From Candidatus Streptomyces philanthi (GTDB lineage Bacteria > Actinomycetota > Actinomycetes > Streptomycetales > Streptomycetaceae): a stretch of DNA of 64,000 nucleotides. How positions within the stretch are numbered: position 1 is the first letter of the stretch; each line of letters begins with the position of its first letter. A model generated the notes under the pieces. It ran no database searches and had not been told where the DNA came from. It was given only the letters and a program-made list of their open reading frames with translations. Below, in pieces: positions 1-8,063 of this stretch. The DNA is taken from contig CP073042.1 of NCBI GenBank assembly GCA_018114805.1, positions 558,001 through 622,000 on the forward strand, read 5' to 3'. The position numbers were made by a program, and so were the translations under genes.

Positions 1-159
1 CTGGTACTCGGCCACGTTGTTGGTGGCCGTACCGATGAACTCCGCGGCCTCGGCCAGGGGTTGGCCCGTCTCCTGGTCGAAGACGACGGCGCCGTAGCCA
101 GCGCGCCCCGGGTTGCCCCGGGACCCGCCGTCCGCCTCCACCACGAAGCGGTGCGGCAT
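1..159 (-). CDS. RNase H domain of a bifunctional RNase H/acid phosphatase (N-terminal part)
   Basis: The gene runs off the left edge of the window. The 53 visible residues are the start of a type I RNase H fold. An early ADGGSRGNPG segment carries the first catalytic Asp (about residue 10), and NNVAEYQ carries the catalytic Glu. In actinobacteria this domain is normally fused to a C-terminal phosphoglycerate-mutase-like acid phosphatase (CobC-like, as in Rv2228c), which would lie outside the window. Its expected role is cleavage of RNA in RNA/DNA hybrids. The ATG lies only 5 bp after the stop of the zinc-ribbon gene, so it is the last visible gene of a NIF3, zinc-ribbon, RNase H operon. The fusion partner is inferred, not seen. 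Confidence 0.85.
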   Translation of the reverse strand, partial: MPHRFVVEADGGSRGNPGRAGYGAVVFDQETGQPLAEAAEFIGTATNNVAEYQ

Positions 160-164
160 GCGGC

Positions 165-908
165 TCAGAGCCCCGACTCGGGCGTGCGCACCAGGATGCG
201 GCGGCAGTTCTCGCACCGCACGACCTCGTCCGGCTGCGCGGCCTTGACCTCGTTGATCTCGGTGATGTTCAGCTCCAGGCGGCAGCCCTCGCAGCGGCGC
301 TGGTAGAGCCGGGCCGCGCCGACGCCGCCCTGCTGGGTGCGCAGCTTCTCGTACAGCTTGAGCAGGTCGGCGGGGATGGAGCCGGCGACCACCTCGCGCT
401 CCTTGGTGGCCGTCGCGATCTCGGCGTCCAGGCTCTCGGTGGCGGCGTCCCGGCGCGCGGTGGTGTCCACGACCTTGGCCTCGACGGCGGCGACCTGCTC
501 GGTCAGCTCGGCGGCCCTGGCCTGGGCGGACTCGCGGCGCTCCATGATCTCCAGGACCACGTCCTCCAGGGCGCCCTGGCGCCTGGCCAGCGAGGCGATC
601 TCGCTCTGCAGGTTCTCCAGGTCCTTGGGCGAGGTCACGGCGCCGGAGTCGAGGCGCTTCTGGTCGCGGGCGGCGCGCTGGCGGACCTGGTCCACGTCCT
701 GCTCGGCCTTGGTCTGTTCGCGGGTGGTGTCGCTCTCCTCGGTCTGCGCGGCGACGAGCAGGTCGCGCAGTTGCGTCAGGTCGGCGTTGAGGGTCTCGAT
801 CTCGGCGTGCTCGGGCAGGCTCGCGCGCTTGTAGGCGAGCTGGGAGAGCCATACGTCGAGCGCCTGGACGTCGAGGAGGCGGATCTGGTCGGCGGGCGCG
901 GCGTTCAG
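165..908 (-). CDS. C4 zinc-ribbon coiled-coil protein
   Basis: A 247-residue protein: a long Glu/Arg/Ala-rich coiled coil (about residues 25-185) followed by a C-terminal four-cysteine zinc ribbon (CEGC ... CENC) in the last 45 residues. This is the widespread actinobacterial zinc-ribbon family that sits between NIF3 and RNase H genes. Its function is not established, but the architecture suggests a nucleic-acid or protein adaptor. The start is unusual. Family members begin with NAAPADQIRLLDVQ directly after the initiator; here that codon is CTG at 908-906, overlapping the TGA of the NIF3 gene by three bases. Either CTG is used or an ATG/GTG has been altered. No better in-frame start gives the family N-terminus. 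Confidence 0.85.
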   Translation of the reverse strand: MNAAPADQIRLLDVQALDVWLSQLAYKRASLPEHAEIETLNADLTQLRDLLVAAQTEESDTTREQTKAEQDVDQVRQRAARDQKRLDSGAVTSPKDLENLQSEIASLARRQGALEDVVLEIMERRESAQARAAELTEQVAAVEAKVVDTTARRDAATESLDAEIATATKEREVVAGSIPADLLKLYEKLRTQQGGVGAARLYQRRCEGCRLELNITEINEVKAAQPDEVVRCENCRRILVRTPESGL

Positions 909-1771
909 TTCGGGGCTCCAGAGGGCTGAGTCGTGTGGGCTTGGGGTGTGGCGGACGCGTGCGCGGTCCACGGGTCGGTGACCGTGTGCGAGATGTGCGT
1001 GCGTAGGCCCCACGCGTTCCGGTCGGAAATCTCGTCGAGCTGGGCCGCGGCCTGCTCGACCCAGGGCCATTCGGTGGCCCAGTGCGCGGCGTCCACGAGG
1101 GCCGGCGGGCCGGTCTCCCGGGCCTCGGAGGCCGGATGGTGGCGCAGGTCGGCGGTGACGTAGGCGTCCACGCCGGCGGCCCGCACGGCGTCGAAGAGGC
1201 TGTCGCCCGAGCCGCCGCAGAGGGCGACGGTGCGCACGGTGGCCTCCGGGTCGCCGGCAACCCGCACGCCCTGCGCGGTGCGCGGCAGCCGCGCCGCGAC
1301 CCGCTCGCCGAAGGCGGCCAGGCTCAGCGGCGCGTCCAGCTCGCAGATCCGGCCGAGGCCGCGGCGGCCCGCCGGGTCGCTCGGGTCGGGCACGAGCGGC
1401 GCGGTGACGCGCAGGTCGAGCGCCCCGGCGAGGGCGTCGGAGACGCCGGGGTCGGCGCGGTCGGCGTTGGTGTGCGCCACGTGCAACGCGACATCGTGCT
1501 TGATCAGGGTGTGCACCACGCGGCCCTTGAACGTGGAGGCCGCGACGGAGGTCGTGCCGCGCAGGTAGAGCGGGTGGTGCGTGACGAGCAGGTCGGCGCC
1601 GATCCGTACGGCCTCGTCGGCGACGGCCTGCACGGGGTCGACGGCGAACAGGACGCGGGTGACGGGCTGGTCCGGGTCTCCACAGACCGTGCCGACGGCG
1701 TCCCACTCCTCGGCCCGCTGCGGGGGCCAGAGGGCGTAGAGCGCGGTGAGAACTTCAGCGAGTGCGGGCAC
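905..1771 (-). CDS. NIF3-like dinuclear metal-centre protein (GTP cyclohydrolase I type 2 family)
   Basis: An intact 288-residue protein starting at GTG 1771. It has the NIF3 landmarks: LLVTHHPLYLRG with the metal-binding His pair at about residues 65-66, HTNADRADPG with a further ligand near residue 104, and a C-terminal DAAHWATEWPW segment supplying the last His and Glu ligands. These build the di-metal site of the family, often annotated as GTP cyclohydrolase 1 type 2, although the physiological reaction is uncertain. It is the first gene of the operon that continues into the zinc-ribbon and RNase H genes, and its stop overlaps the start of the next gene. Confidence 0.92.
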   Translation of the reverse strand: MPALAEVLTALYALWPPQRAEEWDAVGTVCGDPDQPVTRVLFAVDPVQAVADEAVRIGADLLVTHHPLYLRGTTSVAASTFKGRVVHTLIKHDVALHVAHTNADRADPGVSDALAGALDLRVTAPLVPDPSDPAGRRGLGRICELDAPLSLAAFGERVAARLPRTAQGVRVAGDPEATVRTVALCGGSGDSLFDAVRAAGVDAYVTADLRHHPASEARETGPPALVDAAHWATEWPWVEQAAAQLDEISDRNAWGLRTHISHTVTDPWTAHASATPQAHTTQPSGAPN

Positions 1772-1891
1772 GGGTCAGAGGTTACCTGCCCGCCCCGCCC
1801 CCACGCCCCTGAGCTGTGGCACCCCGCCCCCGGCCCCGCCGCCCGCACCGGCGGGCCGGCGTGGCCGGCGGGGTCGGGCGGCCGACGTCGT

Positions 1892-2011
1892 GGCCGTACG
1901 GGGTGGTGGGGCGGGGTGGCCGTACGGGGTGGTGGGGCGGGGTGGCCGTACGGGGTGGTGGGGCGGGGTGGCCGTACGGGGTGGTGGGGCGGGGTGGCCG
2001 TACGGGGTGGG
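1892..2011. repeat. 26-bp direct tandem repeat, four copies plus a partial fifth
   Basis: Four identical 26-bp units at 1892-1917, 1918-1943, 1944-1969 and 1970-1995, then about 15 bp of a fifth. Each unit contains the palindrome CCGTACGG followed by a G-rich run (GGTGGTGGGGCGGGG). The array lies between the end of the siderophore-binding gene and the upstream side of the NIF3 gene, so it is noncoding and close to the NIF3 promoter. The G-rich runs on the + strand could form four-stranded structures. It could also be a simple slippage-prone microsatellite. Confidence 0.9.
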
Positions 2012-2017
2012 CGGGCG

Positions 2018-3057
2018 TTACGGCGCCAGGTAGCCGCGCAGGTCGTTCAGGACGCTGCGGGGCGCGGTGACGCCGAGGCCCAGGTACCAGGTCTCGTCCG
2101 GGACGTCCTTGGCCTGCCCGGCCCGCACCGCGCCCAGCTTCTTCCACAGCGGGTTGTCCTCGGCGCGGTCGCGCTTCGTGGTCTTCGGGTCGCCGTAGAC
2201 GCCGGTGAAGATCCAGTCGGCGTCCGCCTCGTCGACGCGCTCCGGGCTGATCTCCGTGGCCAGGTCGTTGACCTCCTGGTTCTTCGGGCGGGGCAGGCCC
2301 ACGTCGGCCAGGATGGTGCCGATGAAGGACGCCTTGGCGTAGAGCCGGGTGAACTGCGGCATGTAGCGGAGCATGGTGACGGTCGGCTTGTCCGGGCCGA
2401 TGTCCGCGCCGAGCTTCTTGGCCGCCGCCTCGTACGCGGCCAACTCCTCGCGCGCCGCCTCGGTCTTGTCCAGGGCCGCCGCGTTGAGGAGGTAGTTCTC
2501 CTTACCAGGTGAAACCGGGGCAGATGGAGAAGACGGTCGGGGCGATCTGCGCGAGCTTCTTGCTACTGGCCCTCGGCGCGCAGCTTGCTGCCCAGGATGA
2601 GGTCGGGGCGCAGGGCGTGGATGGCCTCCAGGTTGAGGCTGTTGATGGTGCCGACGCTCTTCGGGTTCCCCGCGGCCTTCTTCAGGTAGTCGGGGATGCC
2701 GTCGTCGCCCTCGGACGGGGCGTAGCCGACCGGCTGCACGCCGAGCGAGACGACGTTGTCCAGCTCGCCGACGTCGAGCACGACCACGCGCCGCGGCGCG
2801 GCCTTGATCTCCGTCTTGCCCATGGCGTGCGTGACGGTGCGCGGGAACTAGCCGGACCGCGCGTCGGTGCCCATCCGCGCGGTCTCCTCGGCGGCCTTGC
2901 CGAAGTCCTTGCCGCCCTGCGCGACGGACTTCGAGCCGCTGTCGTCGTCCGAGGAGCAGCAGGCCGACAGGGCGAGCGCGCCGGCGAAGGTGAGGGAGAC
3001 GGCGGCGAGGGCGCGCCGCCGGAGGGCGGGCGCTGTGGCGCGAGGGCGTGGGGGCAT
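2018..3057 (-). pseudogene. Iron-siderophore ABC transporter substrate-binding lipoprotein (interrupted)
   Basis: A FecB/FhuD-type periplasmic-binding-fold lipoprotein. From ATG 3057 (SD AGGAG 7 bp upstream) it has a lipoprotein signal ending LALSACC (Cys modified), then RTVTHAMGKT and VVVLDVGELDNVVSLG typical of the family, and the C-terminal lobe with DADWIFTGVYGD. It should deliver Fe3+-siderophores to an ABC importer, although no permease lies nearby. Three lesions interrupt it: an in-frame TAG at 2850-2848 (before FPRTVTHA), a +1 base near 2568 after LRAEGQ, and a +1 base near 2503 before KENYLLNAA. Conserved sequence continues across all three, so this was one reading frame of about 346 codons. 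An iron box lies upstream. Pseudogene or sequence error cannot be told apart here. Confidence 0.8.
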
Positions 3058-3147
3058 GATGTGCTCCTGCTCTACGAGGGTTCTGCGGGGGCTCCACGGG
3101 GCCGTGGCGCCGCGCAGGCGTACCGCGGTGGCGTGCCGGTCACCTGG

Positions 3148-3166
3148 TGAGGCGACCCTGACCTTA
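3148..3166 (-). promoter_or_regulatory. Candidate DmdR/DtxR iron box
   Basis: TGAGGCGACCCTGACCTTA matches 13 of 19 positions of the DtxR/DmdR1 consensus TTAGGTTAGCCTAACCTAA and lies about 90 bp upstream of the siderophore-binding lipoprotein start. Siderophore-uptake genes in Streptomyces are classically repressed by DmdR1 with Fe2+. Position and partial match support the call. Confidence 0.5.
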
Positions 3167-3426
3167 AGCCGCCCCGCGATCCTCCCCTGAGCCGCGTCCC
3201 TCGCCGCACCCTCCCCCGCCCGGAGCGGTCGACGGGCGGGGCCGGACCAGCACGGTGCTCCGTTCGCGGCCGCGCCGCGCCGGCCGCCCAGTCGGGTCCA
3301 AGCACACCAACCACGCACATGCCGGAAATCCGAGGGCTAGCCACCCTTTCGCGTGAAGTAGGGCACCGGTCTCCGCTCCTCACGGGGTCGACAAAACTAC
3401 GTTCAGGCACTGGAGGTGACCGTTCC

Positions 3427-5181
3427 ATGACGGCCTGTGCCATCGAGACCGCTCCCCAGACTGACCGCACCACGCGTTCCACCCGCCCCGAGACCGCCCC
3501 GGGGCCCGCCCCCGGCGACGCCAGACGGGGCCCGGCCGAGCACACCGCCGCAGCCGCCGCGGCGCAGCCCGCCCCGGCCGCCCTCACGCTGGCCGCCGAC
3601 GGTTCGTACGCGGCCCGGCTCGCGGTCTGCCGCGCGACCGGTGAGCGCTTCCCGGAGCGCTGGACGCTGAGCGGCCCCGAGCCGTACGCCGTGCCGCTGC
3701 CGGCCCGGCAGCCCGAGGAACCGGAGAGCGAGGTGTCGCCGCTGGCGGACGGGCGCGTGCTGATCCGCCGTCAGGTCGCCGAGCGGCACGCGCTCTCGCT
3801 GCTATACCCCGCCGGCCCCGGCACCGGCGAACTCCCGCTCGGCTTCATCGAGTGCGACGAACTGTCGCTGCTGCCGCCGGCGCCCTGCGGCACCCTGGCG
3901 TACGCGCTGGCGCACGGCGAGCACTCCACGCACGTGTGGCTGGTGCACGGCGGCTCGTTCGGGCCCGAGCACGTCGCGGAGGTGCCCGGGCGGTGCACGG
4001 GGGGAAGTTGGCTGGACCGCGCCGGGCGGCTGCTCGCCCTCGACCGCGAGTGGGACGGCCGGGTCAAGTCCGTCGTCGTGGACCTGCGACGGGGCGACGA
4101 GACCACGCCGCTGCTGCAGATCGCCGAGGACAGCGACGACCGGCTCGTACTGGCCGACCCGGACAGCGGACTGCTGCTCGTGCGGTCCAACGCGCCGGGC
4201 TGGGAGCGGCTCGGCTGGGGCGTGCTGGGCAGCACGCTGCCGGTGCGCTTCCCCGACTGCCTCGACCCGCGCCCCACCGACCCGCGCACCGGCGGCACGG
4301 CGCACCCGGCGGTCACGCTGGCGCCGTTCGCGGCGCAGCCGGGCCAGACGCTGACGCCGGAGAACTGCGCGGTGGCGTTCCGGCTGACGCCGGTGCCCCG
4401 GGCGACGGCGCGAGCTGGGTCGCCGTGTGGCGGCCCACGGACCGCCGGCTACGGCACCTGTCCGCGCCGTCCGGTTGGTTGCCGGGCGCGGGCCTGTGGA
4501 CCCGGGACGGCGAACTGCGCCTGCCGTACGCCACCACGCAGACCGCCTGCGGTTTGGCCCAACTGCGCGCGGCCGACCTCGCCCCGCAGCCCCCCGGCCA
4601 GGCGACGGACGTGGCCCGCACAGGCCCAGCCCGCGCAGGCCGGGCCCGCGGGCCGTGGCGTACGCGACGGCGCGGGGCAGGGGCGCGCGGGCGGCGCCGG
4701 GCGCGCGCCGGGTGTCGGTCGGTCCAGGGCGCCGGGCCACTCCCTGGCCCCGTACGAGCCGGCGCGTTTCCGCGCGCCGCTGCCCGCCTACGAGGCGCCG
4801 CCGCCCACGCACGAGCGGTGCACCGAGCCGCCCGCGCGCCCCGCCGCCCCGCGCGCCGGCGGGGCGCACCCGCTCGCCGCCACGCGGCAGTGGCACGAGG
4901 GCCCCGGCCCGCACGACGAGCGCCACCACCGCGCGAGCCCGCACAGTGTGGACCAGCACCACGGGAGCCCGCATTGCGAAAGCCAGCACGACGAAAGCCC
5001 GCGCAGCGTGGGCCAGCACCACGGGAGCCCGCACCGCATCAGCCCGTACGACGGGAGCCCGCACCGCGCGAGCCCGTACGGAGCGCCGGCCGCCTGGGGC
5101 CCCGCCGCCGATCCGCGCCGTGCCGCGGCCGCGCCCCGCCCCGTGCCGCTGCAGCAGGCACCGCTGGAGCGGCCGGCGTAG
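3427..5181 (+). pseudogene. Conserved Streptomyces hypothetical protein with Pro/His-rich tail (frameshifted)
   Basis: Starts at ATG 3427 behind GGAGGTGA. The first roughly 320 codons encode an Ala/Pro-rich leader and a folded region rich in beta-strand-like segments (GTLAYALAHGEHSTHVWLVHGG, WLDRAGRLLALDREWDG) that resembles a WD/beta-propeller-like repeat protein. I recognise it only as a conserved streptomycete protein of unknown function. At about 4400 the frame shifts (+ frame 3 carries WVAVWRPTDRRL and LPYATTQTACGL), and it returns to the first frame by about 4740. The tail is a low-complexity region of short SPH...HHG repeats and ends with PVPLQQAPLERPA. Two frameshifts therefore break an otherwise continuous protein. 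No membrane segments or signal peptide are evident. Confidence 0.55.
4936..5082 (+). repeat. In-gene degenerate repeats coding SPH/SPY...HHG units
   Basis: Repeated codon blocks beginning AGCCCGCAC or AGCCCGTAC encode units such as SPHSVDQHHG, SPHCESQHDE, SPRSVGQHHG, SPHRISPYDG and SPHRASPYG. The repeat gives the C-terminal tail of the preceding hypothetical protein a His/Asp-rich composition that could bind metal, although it may simply be slippage-driven low complexity. Confidence 0.75.
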
Positions 5182-5608
5182 GGCGGACTCCGGCGAATGG
5201 TTCGTTGGTGTCGCGTGGGCGCCGATGGTCGATTCCGCTCGACCGGTCGGCGCCCCGCGCCAACTCCCGGCCCACACAACGCATTGCATCTCCCGCCATA
5301 TCCGTCCCAGCGGAGCAAAGCGGGAGTGTCTGCGAAATCACGCGTGAAACGCACCGCTCAGCGCGCTCTTACCCGTGCCGAAGTCGCTGACCACGTCGGT
5401 GACCAAAGGGAGTCGAAATGCGGCCCCTTATGCAGTCGGCGTGTGATCCACGGGCTGGTTAGACTTGAGTAGGGGCTACGCAAGCCGTAGACCGGGCACG
5501 TTTCCGTGCGCCGAACGGCCTGTCGTTGGTGGCGTGTTGACGCTGGTCACAGCTCGCGTGCACGGGCAGTGACCCCCCGCGCGCACGTCATTAGCGATAT
5601 TTCACGGA
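5182..5608. other. Intergenic region without a convincing gene
   Basis: 427 bp between the Pro/His-rich gene and the small ORF. GC falls locally around 5330-5480 and 5580-5610, as is usual for promoter regions. A TTGACG hexamer occurs near 5534, but no well-spaced -10 could be matched. No RNA structure was recognised. Confidence 0.5.
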
Positions 5609-5797
5609 GTGACTTCCCTCATGGCCAATGCCCGAATGGATTTCCCCGATACTCGTCAATGGGGATCGCCCGCGTCGCAGCGGAGCGATGCCGCGTCCAC
5701 CGACGCCGCGGGCGCCGGCAAGCACCGCGGCCCGGCCGCTGCCGAAAGCGGCCAGGAACAGGCACACGGGAAGCACCGACGCCCCGCGGGCCAATAG
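5609..5797 (+). CDS. Small hypothetical protein, GKHRGP-type
   Basis: A 62-residue hydrophilic ORF from GTG 5609, or 58 residues from ATG 5621, which has GGAG about 11 bp upstream. The sequence is rich in Gly, Ala, Lys and Arg with two GKHR(G/R)P motifs (AGKHRGPAA and HGKHRRPAG). Similar short low-complexity proteins are common in Streptomyces; no domain is recognised. Codon third positions are mostly G/C, consistent with coding. It precedes the ABC exporter operon but is separated from it by 220 bp containing two operators, so it is probably a separate transcript. Confidence 0.5.
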   Translation: MTSLMANARMDFPDTRQWGSPASQRSDAASTDAAGAGKHRGPAAAESGQEQAHGKHRRPAGQ

Positions 5798-5937
5798 AGC
5801 GAACCCACCACGCGCGGAGAAGACGCCGCCGGGCGGTCGGGGCGGGTGGGACGCAGTGCGGGGGCACTCGACGGTCACGCGCGGGGCACCCCGCCACCGG
5901 CCCTCCCCCTCTCCTCCCGCCCCTCCCCCGCACCCGT

Positions 5938-5976
5938 GACATTTGTCCCGGCGAACCGCTGACATTTACATCTGTC
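5938..5976 (+). promoter_or_regulatory. Two GACA...TGTC inverted-repeat operators upstream of the ABC exporter/two-component operon
   Basis: GACATTTGTC at 5938-5947 (perfect arms, 2-bp spacer) and GACATTTACATCTGTC at 5961-5976 (same arms, 8-bp spacer) lie about 80 and 42 bp before the ABC ATPase start. Paired inverted repeats of this type are a common target of NarL/DesR-family response regulators that control their own ABC exporter operon, and such a regulator is encoded at 10098-10751. Binding is inferred. Confidence 0.5.
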
Positions 5977-6017
5977 CAGCTCAGCGGCGGAGCGGCGGGT
6001 TTCGTAGTGTCTAAGGC

Positions 6018-7148
6018 ATGACGCAGCCAGCCCGCACGGGCCCTCTCGCGCCGGTCGCACCCGGCGCCGCCGGCCCGGCCACCTCAGCAAGCCTCACCAG
6101 GCCAGGCGGCCTCGCCAACCCGGACGGCGCGGGTGGCCGGTTCGACGCGCAGGGCCCGTCGGGCGCCGCGCCGGCCGTGCAGTTGAGCGGCGTGACGCGC
6201 CACTACGGCACGGTCCGCGCCTTCGCCGGCCTCGACCTGGAGATCGCCCGCGGCTCCACCGTCGCCCTGCTCGACCGGAACCGCGCGGGCAAGTCCACCG
6301 CGTTGAACGTGCTCCTCGGTCTGCTGCCGCCGACGGCGGGCGAGGTCGCGCTCTTCGGCGTCCCACCGCGGCGCGCGGTGCGCGAGGGTCGGGTGGGGGC
6401 GATGCTCCAGGACGGTCGGCCCATCCCGCGTGTGATGGTGCGGGAGTTGGTCCGGTTCGTGGCCGCCAGCTATCCGGCGCCGCCGCCGGTCGCGCGGACG
6501 CTGGCGCTCGCCGGGCTCGACGCGCTCGCCGACCGGCGCGTGGACCGGCTCTCCGGGGGCCAGGCGCAGCGCGTCCGGTTCGCCCTCGCCCTCGCCCTCG
6601 CCGGGAACCCGGAGCTGGTCGTGTTGGACGAGCCGACCACGGCCCTGGACGTGGCCGCGCGGCGGGCGTTCTGGGAGGCCATACGCCGCTACACGGGCCG
6701 GGACAACACCGTGCTGTTCTCCACGCACTACCTGCCAGAGGCGGACGAGAACGCGGACCGGATCGTCGTCATCGACGGCGGGCGGATCGTCGCCGACGGC
6801 TCCGGTGCCGAGGTGAAGCGTTCGGTGGGCGGCCACCTGGTCGCCTTCGACCTGGCGGGAGCGTCGGGCGCGGACCTCGCCCGGCTGCCCGGCGTGACGG
6901 CCGTGCGGGTGCGCGGCGGGCGCGCCCGGCTGCGCAGCGTGGACTCCGACGCCACCGTCCTGGCCCTGGCCGAGCGCGGCGCCGTCCGTGGCCTTGAGGT
7001 CACCCCGGCCAGCCTCGACGACGCCTTCCTCGCCCTGACCGCCGCGCCCGAGACGGCGCGCGGCGCGACGCGAGGCGGCGCGGCGGGAGTCGGCGCGACG
7101 CGAGACGGTGCGGCGGGGCGCGGCGCGGCGGAGGCGGTGGCCCGGTGA
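6018..7148 (+). CDS. ABC transporter ATP-binding protein (exporter type) with altered Walker A
   Basis: An intact 376-residue ABC ATPase: an Ala/Pro-rich N-terminus (about 50 residues), then the nucleotide-binding domain with signature LSGGQAQR, Walker B ELVVLDEPTTALD and H-loop FSTHYL. The C-terminus has repeated Gly/Ala/Arg segments. The Walker A reads LLDRNRAGKSTALN where family members have LLGPNGAGKSTALN. The first Gly and the Gly before A-G-K are replaced by Asp and Arg, while the Lys-Ser-Thr core is kept. It should power an ABC-2 exporter with the permease whose start overlaps its stop by 4 bp. A sensor kinase and response regulator follow, the layout of antibiotic- or membrane-stress-responsive exporters. 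The substituted P-loop may impair ATP binding or may reflect base errors. Confidence 0.88.
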   Translation: MTQPARTGPLAPVAPGAAGPATSASLTRPGGLANPDGAGGRFDAQGPSGAAPAVQLSGVTRHYGTVRAFAGLDLEIARGSTVALLDRNRAGKSTALNVLLGLLPPTAGEVALFGVPPRRAVREGRVGAMLQDGRPIPRVMVRELVRFVAASYPAPPPVARTLALAGLDALADRRVDRLSGGQAQRVRFALALALAGNPELVVLDEPTTALDVAARRAFWEAIRRYTGRDNTVLFSTHYLPEADENADRIVVIDGGRIVADGSGAEVKRSVGGHLVAFDLAGASGADLARLPGVTAVRVRGGRARLRSVDSDATVLALAERGAVRGLEVTPASLDDAFLALTAAPETARGATRGGAAGVGATRDGAAGRGAAEAVAR

Positions 7149-7875
7149 TCGCCTACCTGATGCTCGAAGTACGCCGCACGCTGCGCGACTCCGGGTTCGT
7201 CATCTTCGGCGTCGGCATGCTGGTGGCGATGTACCTGCTCTTCTCCAACCTGGTCCTGGACGGCGGCGACCAGCAGGCGCGGACCACGGCGCCGCTGATG
7301 GTCGGGATGGCCGCGTACGGGGCGCTCGGTTCCGCGCTCAGCGTCGGTACGGGACTCGCGGAGGACCGTTCGCTCGGCTGGCTGCGACAGTTGCGGCTCA
7401 CCCCGCTCGCGCCCTCCCGGGTCGTCGCCGCCCGCGCCCTCACCGGGTCGGTCGTCGTACTGCCCGCCATCGTGGCGGTACTGTTGGCCGGCCGGCTCGT
7501 CAACCACGTGGCGCTGGCCCCCCTTGGCAGTGGGGCGCCCTCCTCGGCCTGCTCTGGCTGGGCACCGCGCCCTTCACGCTGCTGGGCCTCGGCAACGGCT
7601 ACCGGCTGAGCGCGCAAACCACCGGCGTGGATCAACCTCGTCTGCGGCCTGGGCCGTCCATAGTCGGCGGCCTGTGGGTGCCCACCGACTCCTTTCCCGA
7701 CTGGCTGCGGGCCCTGTCTCGTTGGACGCCCACCCACCGCTTCGCCGAGCTGGGCTGGAGCGTGACCGAGGGACACGCGCCGCACCTGATAACCGCCCTG
7801 ACGCTCGCCGGCTGGCTCGCCCTCTTCGCCGGCTACGCCCTGCGCTCGTACCGCGTCTGCACCCGCACGGCATGA
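7145..7875 (+). pseudogene. ABC-2 type exporter permease (frameshifted)
   Basis: GTG 7145 overlaps the ATPase stop (GTGA). It encodes an ABC-2 permease with about six hydrophobic segments, including FVIFGVGMLVAMYLLFS at the N-terminus, VVVLPAIVAVLLAG, ALLGLLWLGTAPFTLLGL and a final LTLAGWLALFAGYALRSYR. WVPTDSFPDWLRALSRWTPT before the last segment is typical of these permeases. Small indels break the frame at about 7512, 7632 and 7662, and the last two roughly compensate each other. Without them the protein is about 243 residues, normal for the family. It would form a dimeric exporter with the preceding ATPase. Confidence 0.75.
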
Positions 7876-8063
7876 CTGGGTGCTCGCGGAAGCGTCTCGG
7901 CCCGGCGGGGTGCGCGCCGCCAGCGGCAGGCCAGGGGTGGAAGCCCGGGCCCGGGGCGTACGGTACGCACTGGTCGCGGACTGGTGCCCAGGGCCGCACG
8001 GGCGAGAGCCGCCCGGTGGGCGGGGGCGACCGAAGGACCGGGAGCGGCGGCGGGAGGGTGGGG

